Shown here: positions 43,125 to 54,059 of the stretch, in pieces
How positions within the stretch are numbered: position 1 is the stretch's first letter
Layout of the letters: each line of letters opens with the position of its first letter
Assembly (NCBI GenBank): GCA_001051155.2
Contig: JYIP02000003.1
Location: forward strand, 3,410,001 to 3,474,000
DNA: 64,000 nt
Source: Chrysoporthe austroafricana
Taxonomy: Eukaryota > Ascomycota > Sordariomycetes > Diaporthales > Cryphonectriaceae
Reading direction: 5' to 3'
The notes under the pieces: model-generated
What the model saw: the letters and a program-made list of their open reading frames with translations, nothing else
Database searches by the model: none
What the model was told of the DNA's origin: nothing
Made by a program: the position numbers and the translations under genes

Positions 43125-44008
43125 ATGACGAGACTCGTGAGGACTATTACTGCGGCGTTGGCGCTCATCGCCTTCGCAGAGGCATCGCAGAAGCCCATCA
43201 GCAGCGGCTTCCAATGCCAGCACCCACCCTATCGGGTCTCCATCGTATCTAAATCGCCAACGGTCATCTACCTACACGACTTCATCACGCCGGAAGAGAG
43301 AGCCCATCTCCAAGAAGTGACGTAGGCATCCATCCATCCGTCCATCTCGCTGCCCCTAAGCAGCGGACCCCCCCTAAAAAAAAAAAAAGAGAGGTTCACG
43401 GAGTGCCCTGCTGACACGTCCACAGCAAGGACAGCTTCCTGCACTCGGGGGTCGCCGGGGCGGCAGGCGAGCACACGATCCACAGCGTGCGGACGTCGCA
43501 GTCGACCTCGGTGCCGCGGGACGACGTCGTCCGGTGCATCGAGCAGCGGGCGCTGGACTTCCAGGGCTACGACGTGCCGCGCAGCCACGTGGAGCCGCTC
43601 CAGCTCGTGCGGTACGGCGTCGGCGAGCAGTACCGCTTCCACACGGACTGGTTCACGAGCCCCGCGAATGCGGCGGCCGCGGTCGGGGGCAACCGAGTCT
43701 CGTCCTTCTTCGCGTACGTGTACGTGTCGAACGACACCACCGGAGGGGGCACCAACTTTCCGATCCTCGATGCGCCGAGGGACGAGAGGTGGTGCGAGGT
43801 TCTGGACTGTGATGCGCCGTATGAAGACGGCGTTACATTCCGCCCTGTTGAGGGCAACGCGGTGTATTGGGACAACCTGTTCCCGAACGGGGTTGGAGAC
43901 GAGAGAACGTTGCACGCTGGGTTGCCGGTGACAACAGGACAGAAAATAGGGATGAACATTTGGACTAGGCAAGCACCATTGAGTGAAGACATCCGAGGAA
44001 AGGATTAA
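43125..44008 (+). CDS. Prolyl 4-hydroxylase alpha-like 2-oxoglutarate/Fe(II) oxygenase, secretory
   Basis: Two exons, 43125-43321 and 43426-44008, give 259 residues. The N-terminus (MTRLVRTITAALALIAFAEA) is a signal peptide or anchor. The catalytic core has the iron-binding HxD in FHTDWF (about residues 136-141), the distal His in LHAGLPV (about 228) and the 2-oxoglutarate-binding Lys in GQKIGMNIWTR (about 238), which is the P4Hc pattern. The N-terminal block PTVIYLHDFITPEERAHL also fits. Known role: P4Hc enzymes hydroxylate prolines; ER forms in animals act on collagen with PDI as partner. The fungal substrate is unknown. The 104-nt intron includes CATC repeats and an A-run (43377-43388). 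Confidence 0.9.
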
Positions 44009-44610
44009 ACATCTTGGTTTCGGTGGCCTCGGGGCTCTCGAAGCTTGAAAGACCGCTTGCTAGGAAATCTTTTTTTTTTCTTTTTTCAAATCCGAATCTG
44101 AAAACTGCTCAATCTAAAGGTCATAAGATTCGAAGAAGACGTTGGGACTTCTACGCTTTCGGTGCCGAGAGCGTCCAACGTCTGCAGCATCAACCCAGGA
44201 CAATAAGCCACTCTCCCCTCGACTGTGAAATAATCTTAGATCAGGACCGTGTGTATGAATGACCTCTTGAATCCGTGGTTTGCTCCTTTCCTTTCCTTTT
44301 CTTTTTTACCCCTCCCTATTTTCCTCCTTTTGTTTCTTTATTCCTTCCTTCCTTCTTTCTTTCATTCTTTTCTTTTTTTTTGTACGCGCATCGTACTCTC
44401 TCGTCTTCTGCGGCGTGTCATACGCCAATCCGCGAACCTGAAAGTACAACGATCGATTACATCAAAAACATGGAGAAAACAAAGAAATCCTGATTCGAGA
44501 TTCTGAGCCGGGAATCTGCTTCCGGGAGTGGTGAGCCCAGCGGAGCCCTCGCTTGTCAAGAGGCCCTGGCCACTCGTTCGTGTAGTGTCGACAACAAGTG
44601 GATGCCGATA
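44009..44610. other. Convergent intergenic region with a ~100-nt polypyrimidine tract
   Basis: The main feature is a nearly pure C/T stretch on the plus strand at about 44285-44391 (CTTCCTTCCTTCTTTC-type). No gene is supported. Confidence 0.5.
44285..44391. repeat. Polypyrimidine/polypurine tract
   Basis: About 100 nt of almost only C and T on the plus strand, rich in CCTT and CTTT units. It can adopt triplex-like structures and is near the 3' ends of two convergent genes. Confidence 0.75.
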
Positions 44611-47600
44611 TCAGTCCGTTGCATTGTTTGAGGCAGCCTGAAGTATATCTGAGGCCAGATCCTGCAGGACCTTGTTGGATCGGTAGAAGTCGGCCATTTC
44701 GTGAGGCCCAGAACGAGTGCCCTGCTCAGGGGTCGCTGCATCCTTCCCAGCAGAGAAAATCTCGGTGTGCCAGGAAGACTCGTTACCGATCGGGGCCTCG
44801 CGTAGCTCGTTACGCGAGGCCCCGAGTTCCTCCTCGCCACCGGGAACTGTCTTGAGGTCTCGCTCATGGATCGCCGCGTCCTTTCCAGCAGGGAAGAGCT
44901 CGGCGTACCAAGAATCGCTGTCGATCAGAGCCTCACGTAGCTCGCTGCGCTCGGCTCCGGCTTCTTCCCCACTAATAAGTGCTGTCGCGAAGTCTCGATC
45001 AAGCTTCCACACAAGGTCGTCGACAATATCTATGAGCATTTCATTCAGGTCCTTAGACATCCTCTGCAGCGCATTCTGGGCGGTTGCTATTGCTGTTTGG
45101 AACATGCGCCGCTTTTGTTTCTCCACATTGCGCTTCATGATCCCTTTCATTCGCCCGTAAGCGCCTGCGCCTTCTATATGAGGTGAACACGCATCAGTCA
45201 TCTGGAATTCGTGACTAAATCAAGGCTAGCTGAGTATAATTATGCTCAGGGAAGTGAACTCACCCGACTGTGCGTCGCATTCATCATATGTTTCCTGCAT
45301 TACCTGTTGAATGGCAGGTGCGAACATTCGATTCGCCTCCTTCTGAGCCTCGTTTATTGCCGCGCCTGTCTCTTTAGCCGATGCTATCATGGAATTGACC
45401 AGAATGCGGACTTGTTGGTCCAGTGTGCTGTAGCTACTCTGCGGTGCTCCACGGTGTGGCATGCCCGACAAAGTCTTGTGGTGAAACTGAGTTACAGCAT
45501 CCTCGGAGCTCAGCGTGAATTGCTTCAAAGCCGCCGGAAATTGGCGTGAAAAGACGATGGCCCAAAGACTGGAGAGACGCGTGGACACGGGTGCGAAAAG
45601 CTCGCTATTGAAATCACGTTGGCCTGTAGATCCTGCAAACACCCCGGACCGTCTGACAGTCGCGCGATACTGCCGAAGAGCCAGGTCAGAGCACGCTTTG
45701 CAAGAAGTTGCATAGAGAAGACAACTCACTGTAGCCCAGAAAAGCCCACCCTCCTGCCGGGAAGCACCCCATGCCTCTGCGATCGCAACAGCGTTATTGC
45801 ATCCGAGCTTGATTAGTTGTTCAGAGTCCTTCACAAGGTGTTCATTTATAGCCAATTCGAAATCCGCAACAAATTTGTTCCTGTTGGTATCCAGAGACTG
45901 ATTAATGTCAGCAAATGCGCACCGCAATAAGCAAAGTCTTCAAGCTGCTACCCACCTTTTCGAGGGCAGACAGCTGGCTGCGAAGAAAATCTTCATTTTG
46001 AAACTGCTGCGCCCGGTTCAAGCCGATAGGACGGCCGTTCGTGGCCCACAGTTTAATCGAGTTGAGCACCTCGTTAACGTTGTTGATAAAAGAACGAGAC
46101 TTGTGTCCGCGCGCAGCTTCAGTTAAGAACCTTGCATGGGCCTGGAGCTGTGGGAGCTCCGTATCTCGCAGGTCGGAGAAGCCCCCAACCTGCACGTTCT
46201 CGCTCACCAGCTTACCGGTGAGCTTGAGGTAGGCTCGAGCACTCACGCAGAAGACTGGGAGTGCCCGGGCTAAGGTATCGTAGTCTCTGGCCTCAAAGCT
46301 GGGGTCGAAAGCAAATTCGTCTTCTTCAATGGCTGCCTGCTGGTCAAGTCTGTAGACAACGTCAATAATGTGAACATGTCAGAGACGATCGTTAGGAAGC
46401 TGTGCCTACTCTTTGATCCCCGCCGCGAAATCAGCCTTGATCACACCTTTGGAGTACTGGTTCCGGCCCCTGATGCAGATCAACGTGATCTGACCGTTGA
46501 CGGCTTTCTCGTCCATGTCGATCTGCTCAAGCTCCTTCTCAATCTTGGGAATCTTCTTTTTGAGGGCCTTCTTCTCCTTCTTTGCCCCCTGTATCTGGCT
46601 CCCAATGGCTTCGATTTTCTCATCAATCTCCTCCGTTGTCAAAGCTTGCTGATCCGGCGCTTGATCGACCTGAGTCTCATCAGGACTAGCATCATCTGCC
46701 GCGCCACCGTCTTCATCCATCACGTCTCCGTCTTCAGAGTCGGAGTCATCTGATCGCTTCCGTTTCTTGCTGTCCGATTGGAACACCTTCTGGCCTTTCG
46801 CATGCTTGACTGACAAGGCCGACCATGTGCGCAGGTTGTTCGTATACTCTTCAAACACGGCCTCAGACTCGCGCTGCAGCGCCTTCAACTCATCAAGCTG
46901 GAGATGCAAAGCCGCCCGTTTGGCCTGAAAGTCTTCGAGCTTTGCCTGCAACCTGGAGATCTCGCCTCCCACATTGAGCGTATCTGTAACTTCCAGCTTC
47001 AAAATATCATCCGTCTTGGTACAAATGAACGTGATGGCTGAATATGTCCCATCGAACTTCAGTTGACGCTTGAAAGACTCTCCGAGAAGGTCTTTGGCTG
47101 CCTTCTCGTCTACAGCTCGCTGGATGCCAGCGGTGATCCAGATGGCATCGCAAGCCTTCATATAATTGAGCGCCACAGCCCCTCGTGCAGTATTTGCGTC
47201 GTGGACACCCGGAAGGTCGACTATGACAGCGCCTGTCGACAAAGCCGCCGCCTTGCAGAATATGCGAACTGACTTGATCAAAGGCCAGTACTCAATGACT
47301 CTACCACGGCCAGCCACCCTGTCCTTGCTGTCGACGTACTTCTGGATCTCTTCGTAAAGATCAGAGGCACTCTTACGGCAGAGAAGTTTGGCGGTGCCTA
47401 GCACTTGGCGAACGCTATCGTGCTCAGCCATCTTGTGAGAGATGGCTTTGGCTATGTCATCCTTTTTCATATCAGGATAGACCGCCTTGACCTTAGCGTA
47501 CGCTACGCCAGCAGCACTGTCCGAGATCTTGCAGTCTTTGGACAATTTTCCTTCCTCGAGCATGTCAGACAACAGTGTGGCTAGCTCCTTGGCCCAGTCG

Positions 47601-48242
47601 TCGGCGGCGATGAACTCGATCTCGGCACGGTAGGCCTGAGCTGGGTCGTCAGAGTAGTTGTACGAAATCTCGGTGGCTGACGCAGTGCAGGCTCGCACGC
47701 CATTTACAGGCACGAGTCTTTATCCTTTGTCAGTAATCTGAGTCCTCAGGATGGCGGGGATAGAAAACCGTACCTCTCCTCGTCTAAAAGCGCGTTGATA
47801 AGCGAGCTCTTGCCCGCACCTGTACTACCACTTTGCAGCGTCAGCATCCATACTCTGCCATGGCGAGGGTCAAGGATTGAGGGGGAGAGGCATACACAAC
47901 ACCGATGACAGTGTGTGGCTTTGCTTCGATTCGCAACTTGCTGATCTTGTCTAACCACTGTTTCACTTGGGAGACAGTACTGGCCGGGCCAGCTTCAGGT
48001 AGGGACTTTAAGACCTTCTCGATCTTTCTGAGTCCCTCTATGCTAATATTGACACCCTTTTCGAGGTTTTCAATGGATGCCTCAGACATGAGGCGGTCGA
48101 TGTGGCTGACAGAAGCAACCAGACAGCTACCACTAGGCTGACTGGGGGTCAAACGCGTGCTAGTATTGCCGACGGTGTCACTGCTACCTGGCTGACCTTT
48201 GATGAGACGTGTTGCCTCGTCGTCGCTTGAGACTCTCGCCAT
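44611..48242 (-). CDS. Dynamin-superfamily GTPase, SLIP-GC (nuclear GTPase)-like
   Basis: Seven exons on the minus strand: 48242-47896, 47830-47774, 47717-46410, 46349-45956, 45897-45730, 45669-45264, 45173-44611; about 1080 residues. The P-loop GSTGAGKSSLINALL (about 117-131) is formed across the first intron. A DxPG G3 motif appears as VIVDLPGVHD (about 299) and a TKTD-type G4 in ICTKTDD. A coiled coil, then a basic patch KKRKRSDDSD (about 452) that could be an NLS, then an acidic patch and a second coiled coil follow. The C-terminal half is helical. This matches fungal proteins annotated as nuclear GTPase SLIP-GC-like; the cellular role is unknown. Residues about 964-1044 hold two diverged copies of a ~45-residue unit (ELREA...AGKDAA). 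At DNA level one copy has a 14-bp perfect hairpin. Confidence 0.85.
44720..44965 (-). repeat. Two diverged tandem copies of a ~135-nt coding unit
   Basis: Within the last exon of the GTPase gene, both copies encode GA-x-R-x-ELREA, then an aromatic pair before E-x-F-x-AGKDAA. Copy 1 is at about 44860-44962 and copy 2 at about 44725-44826, counted on plus coordinates. Confidence 0.75.
44791..44824. repeat. 14-bp perfect inverted repeat with 6-nt loop inside the GTPase CDS
   Basis: CGGGGCCTCGCGTA, loop GCTCGT, then TACGCGAGGCCCCG. It codes for part of the ELREA repeat copy 2 on the minus strand. The arms are GC-rich, so the mRNA could form a stable hairpin. Confidence 0.9.
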
Positions 48243-49242
48243 GCTTGGCAAACGGGAGCTGATGCCGTGGTACGATCGGCGAGTGCGTAGAAGCTCAACC
48301 AGAGACGATGAGAATGGGTGGAAACTAGAGTACGAATGTAGAGTAGAGTGTAGAGTAGGCGGAGACCGGTGGTTACACGGAAAGGAGAACTCCAAGGTCG
48401 ACTGCAAGGTCGAGTGGAAGGCTGGCAGGGGGAAGTCGAACGAGTGCGATGTGGACAAGTGACTCAAGGTCGCACAAGTTCAAAAGGGAAGGCTCAAACG
48501 ACGAAACAAGTATAGACCGAGGACGACGTGTACACGCAGCGTTTGCTTCGTATGAGCATCAGCCCGGCTGGAATTTGGGGTTGGTGCAGCATACGGTCAG
48601 AAGTTGTTGTTGAAGAGAAGAGCGGCCAGATCGAAGGAGACCTAAAAAGAGATCCAACGTCACTACCGTATGAAGTGCTCGTGGAAGGTCCGCCTCTGCA
48701 GATGGGGCCTAAGGATCCAATATGATATTTCACATTCTGGAGTCGAGCCAGAAATCTCAGGAAGCCACGAGCCCAGGAAGCCACGGGTCCAGGAAGCCAC
48801 GGGTCCAGGAAGCCACGGGCCAAGGAAACCACGGGCCCAGGCATGAGTGACGTTAGATTCTGGACAAAGGCTTCGCGTACGTGTCTCAGAGTGAGCCAGT
48901 CGCAGAGCTTCCCACGTCGTCGACAAACGCTTGAGGCCCGGGGAACGCTCCCTAGGAGCCACGACGCCCTGGTCTATCATGTATGTCTCGAATCCAGTAT
49001 TTGCCGTGTTTGTATTTCCAATTCTGCTATGAAATAAGGTATCCAGAACGCGCAGAGTAAGCACATATGTGAGTACTGAAGGGTAAAGAGGAAAGAAAGG
49101 GAGAAGTCTTCTGGATCTTTTCTTTTCTTTTCTTTTTTTCGGGAGGCAGAGAGATCTTTAGTACTCATCATCATCAACCCTGTCCACACCTGCGCCCTTC
49201 CTCTCTCTTTCCTATATTGGGGAATACAGTGTTGTCACTTTC
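48243..49242. other. Intergenic region with a 16-bp minisatellite
   Basis: This contains the GTPase promoter (48243 onward), a 16-bp tandem repeat at 48758-48842 and the 3' flank of the ABC transporter. Open frames across the repeat are repeat artefacts. Confidence 0.5.
48758..48842. repeat. 16-bp minisatellite, about 5 copies
   Basis: Unit close to CAGGAAGCCACGGGTC. The first copy starts at 48758, then 48774, 48790, 48806 and 48822, with a partial unit after. Copies differ by one to three bases. Confidence 0.9.
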
Positions 49243-52200
49243 TCAACCTCCGACCAAAGCCTGAGCCCTGACTACCTTCCCCTTGTCCAGCACAATCTCA
49301 AAGTCCGCATCCTTCACCGCCTCCACGCGGTGCGCGATGGTAATCACCGTGCTCTGGCGTAGCTCCTCTCGCAGCACCTGTTGGATGTAGAATGCCGTCT
49401 TCTTATCAATGCTGGCCGTCGCTTCGTCCAGGATCACCACAGGGCTCCGCCGCAGCACGGCTCTCCCCAGCCCGATGAGTTGCCGCTGGCCCTGCGAGAG
49501 GTTCTTCCCGCCGCCGTCGACGCGGGTGGTGAGGGTAAGGGCGAATGACGACGACAAAGCGGGCTTGATTCCATCGTTGCCCTCAACATTGCCATTTAGT
49601 GCTGTCGTGAGTTGCCCAGTGACGACGTCGGCGTTGCCGCGTTCCTCCTGATCGTTGTCCGCACCGCCGCTGCTGCTTGAGCCGGAGAGAGGACTCGCAG
49701 AAGTGGAACTCGACCCGAATTCGCCTGGTGTCGGCGAGCTACTGCCAGAAATAGCATCCATTTCTTCTGCTGCACCCAACACTCTCCTCAAGACCAACTC
49801 ACACTCCTCGTCCGAGTGCTCTCCAATGGGGTCCAGATTGTCCCTCAACGTACCGGGGAACAGCACCGGATCTTGTGCCACGAAGCTGATCCTTTTCCTG
49901 AGCGCACGTTTGTCTACCCTCGCCACATCCACGCTGCCGATTCGAATGCTCCCCAGGGTGCCAGTCGCCTCGTCAAACTCGGGCAGAATCGTCCCCAGCA
50001 GTGTCAGTGCAAGTGTGCTCTTCCCGCTTCCCGTCCTGCCAGTAACAGCGACCGTCGCACCCGCTGGTATGCGGAAGCTGATATCTCGTAACGATGGGTC
50101 GAGGCCCTTTGCGTATCGAACAGTGACCTTGTCGAAGATTATATCATCGTCGTAGCTAGGCCACGCGGCAGGCGGGTCGAGGTCACCGCGCGGTTCCTCC
50201 TCCAGATCCATAAGCTCGATCACACGCTCTACGCTGACAAACTGCATCTGTAGATCGCCGTACTTGCGGCACAGATTATGCGTACAAGTCACGAAATTAC
50301 CGGCCGTCCCGAGTACGAACCCGACAGTGCCAGCTCCGAGGCCGGTGAGGAGGGCCGACATAGTGAGGATGAAGGTAGAGAGCGCAGAGAGGATATCGAA
50401 GCGGAACATGAGCCATGCCTGGAGGGACCAAAAGAAGTGGTCCATCCTCTGAAAGGCATCTGTCGTGATGATAATCTGGTTCTGAAAGTGCGGCTCGGCG
50501 CGGAAGGCACGAACAGTAGTAAGACCCTCGAGGAGAGTGCCGAAATTCGACATGAGTGGTGACAGAGAAACCATTTCCAGCCGTCGAAGCGACTGTGATG
50601 CTGGAAGGAAGCGCATGAAGATCACGATGAAGAATGTGGTCATGATGACAGCAATCACGAGAAAAACGGGCGTCGTCGAGGCGATAACAAAAAGACTGGA
50701 AGCCCAGAACATGAAGTACCACGCCACGTCGCGGATCTGCGTGACAATCTGGCCATCGATAGTACCGATATCGCTCGTGAGTCTGTTCATCAGTCGGCCG
50801 ACGGGCGTCACGTCGTAGAACCGGAAGGTGGCATTGGCGACTTTGAGCATGACTTGTTGAAAAAGGTGTTTTCCTGCAGTGTAGATGATGAGTACGATCG
50901 TGAGGTCGGAAAGTATGAAAGAGACGAATTGCAGAAGGGCGATGATGAAGAACCAGAATAGCCAAGGACGTGCGTCTGTGTCGGGAGGTGGAAGATCAAG
51001 GTCGATACTCCACCAGTCTCCAGAAGCAGCAGTGCTGAAGTTCGGGCCCGTAGCAGTTGGGAACACATCGTCCTGCTCGCTGCTGGCGACGAGGTAGATT
51101 TGAGTTGCCGCATTGTCCTCGTAGGCCTCGCCCCAAATTTTCAAGAAGTAGAAATGCGCCAACCTCGAGGCCCGGAATACGGTGAAAAGGAGGACGAGAA
51201 CGACCCAATACCAGAGATTTCCTGCCCTGATATATTTCCAATACACCGACATCATGACTCCACCATGAGCTCGATGTTCCTCTTCAATGAACTTTTCAGG
51301 GATAACGTCCTCGTCTGCGTCTTCAGTGTTCTCGTCGTCTAGCGACTCTCGACGCTGCTCTCCCTTGGCGGCAAAGTGAAGCAGCTCCTCGTGAGCATTA
51401 ATCTCTTCACGAGAAATGACAGTCACCGTTCCGGATTGCGAGATCTCCAGAACCTGATCGGCGTACCTCGTCAAGATATCCATCCGATGTGTGACGAAGA
51501 AAACCATCCGACCCTGCATCAAGTCCGTATTCGTAAAGAGATTACGGAGGATCGTCTCGGCCGTCTGATGGTCCAGCGCAGCAATGGGGTCGTCCAGCAG
51601 TAATATCCTCGCCTGGTTGTAGATGGCCCTGGCGAGTGCCACCCGTGCTTTCTGTCCTCCAGAAAGGCCAACTCCATTCTCGCCAATCAGCGACAGGTCC
51701 CCTGCCTTCCAATTGGACAGGTCCGGAATGAGACAGCAAGCCGCGAGGACCTGTCGATATCTCAATTCATCGAATCCGGAGGAGAATAATATGTTCTCTC
51801 GAATGCTCATACTCTGCAACCAAGGCGTCTGTGCACAATACCCAGCCATCTCGCTCGGTACCTTCCTCGTTCCACCTCGATCATCAAGTTCTCCCAAGAT
51901 GGCGTGAAGCAGAGCCGTCTTTCCAGATCCCACTTTACCACAGATAGCGGTCAAGCCCGGACCAGCTGAAAAGGTGACGTTTGAGAGGACGTGCTTAGAT
52001 GGCGGAGACCCTGGCCATGAGAAAGATGCCTCATGGAATGACATTTCCAGCTTCCCAGCTGGCTGTGTGCCAGACTCGCCAAGGGCATCGTACTCCTCGT
52101 CCTTGTTTGGCTCTGCCATGAAGCTATCAATTCTCCCCATGGCTACGCTGGCGTTTAGAAGCATAGTAATCAGACCAGGGAGCTCGTTCAGGCTCTGGTT

Positions 52201-54059
52201 CAGCTGGGCGAACAGCGTCAGTGCCGGGAAGGCGACGTCGACCCGCAAAGGCTGTTTGCCGACCATTGTGTAAGCATAAAACGCCGCAACAGGAAAGAAG
52301 TAAGCCGAGATCTTATTCGTGGCCGCAATAACCTTGCTGATCAGGTTCACGATAACTCGATAGCGTAGCTCCTTTTGCCGGGACGCTAGGATCTGGCCCA
52401 GCCACTTGTCCTGCCAATTGTACCAGCGTAGATGGCGGATTGCTTCCACAAATTGGGAAGTGACCTGGAGCTTGACATCCGTGACACCACGTCGGGCCCG
52501 TTCCCAATGGATAAAGGCACGGATGGTGAATGCGTTGAGAACCTGTGCTAGGACGATGAGCAGTACCCCGCCGAGCGCGGCTGGGCCGAGGATTTCCCAT
52601 ATAAGGACAACTGTGAGGACGAAGGTCATCGGTTTCGTGAAGAGATTAGCAAATTCCCAGAAGCGCTGTGCAACCTCGTAGACATCGTTGCGCATCAAGT
52701 TCAAGATCTTGCCCATAGACGCCGGGCCGCCACTCGCCTTGCCCTTATCCATTTTCTTATCACCATCCTTCTCGTTATGGTCACTAGGAAAGGTGAAAGC
52801 TTTCCGCCTCAGTGTCTTCTCATAGATCATGGTGATCATTTCACCTCTGCACCGCTCATACGATCGTCGGCAGAACCAAAGATTGAAGATCCCAGACTGG
52901 GCGCCGATCAGACGTACGACAAGGATGAACCCGCCGTAGACGATAGCAACTCTGCGGTTGGGATTTTCGCCTTCGAGCGCAGTCAAGAGCTGCTTCAGAA
53001 AGACGATCGGAAGTAAAGCACAGATTGACTCAAGGGTACCCAGGCACGTCGTGATAATCAGATCGGGCGCATTGGCTTTGACGATGCGCAAAAGGACTGA
53101 TCCCTTCACATCCCTAAAAAGGCGGTGCAGCCGGTCGTGTTGGAAATGGAGCGGCAATTGCCATACATCTTCATCGTGGAGCTGTCTCTGGCACCCCGCT
53201 TTCACGACAGGTCCCATCCAGTCCACAGACATCCAGTTCCAGAGTGTGAAGCCGTCTTCCGGGCTGCGGAGCTTCGACGTGGGCGTCTGAAAAGGAGAGC
53301 AGATATCGTGGCTGTCAAGCTGCGGATCGCGCATCGGCATGTTGAGGATTAAGATGATAGAGGCTAGCGTGACGACCATCTCAAGAACCCACAATACCAG
53401 TCCTAGCCTTGTCGTGGCATAAAGGATGGTGCTGACCAAGATAAGTTGGATGAGGAGCAATACTCCTTGAACGACCAAGACCAACTGTGGAGTCGACCGT
53501 GGCCTCTCGACTACCAGTACAATGCAAGTGACAACCTTCTCAACCGTTAGCAAACTTTGCGGATCCCGGCGGCTGGCCGTTGGGCCTCTCACTGACATGA
53601 GGTATGAGGGGAGTAAGGAACAGAGGTCCTATATCTGGGTTTAGACTGGCAAAAATGCTTAGCACGAGGCCGACTGCCGAATCGACCAAGAGGATGACAG
53701 CGAATCGTCCCCAGTGCCTTCGCATTGGCAGCCCGAACTCGACAGAGGAACTATCGGCCTCTTCCGACCCCTCAGCTGCGAAGTTGCGCAGCCAGAGTGG
53801 TCGACGGCTCCATAGCGGCTGCAAGCCATATCCAAATACGAGGAGGATAAGAGAGAGAGCAGTTGGAATCCATGCAATGACGCCGACGCACTCTCCAAAG
53901 ATGGCGAGTTCAGATACCTGCCGGTCAGCCGTCAGCAGAGGGCCATTTTTTACACCATTGGGAGGAGGGTGCGTGACTTACCCAAAGGCGGTTGCAGCAC
54001 TTGAGACACGGTTTTAGTATGTCCCAAGAGAGATATGAGGACGGGACCGAGGCCATCAT
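49243..54059 (-). CDS. Full-length ABCC (MRP-type) ABC transporter
   Basis: Three exons on the minus strand, 54059-53982, 53917-53597 and 53538-49243, give about 1564 residues. The order is TMD0 (about 25-175), TMD1, NBD1, TMD2, NBD2. NBD1 has Walker A GKVGSGKTALL (about 668), signature LSGGQKARVALARAIY and Walker B ILLLDDPIAALD. NBD2 has GRTGSGKSTLALTLL (about 1304), signature LSQGQRQLIGLGRAVLRR and VVILDEATASID. NBD1 Walker B has Asp where the catalytic Glu would sit and NBD2 has Glu, the usual MRP asymmetry. The linker before NBD2's signature holds a Ser/Gly-rich insertion. It resembles the yeast Ybt1/Bpt1/Vmr1 group (vacuolar or plasma-membrane efflux of conjugates); substrate unknown. 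The 58-nt second intron (53539-53596) has a textbook GCTAAC branch point. An alternative Met one codon downstream exists. Confidence 0.93.

Noticed and set aside
48494..49064. Minus-strand frames with WLPGPVASWTRGFLG repeats
   Set aside because: Translation of the 16-bp minisatellite, not a gene.
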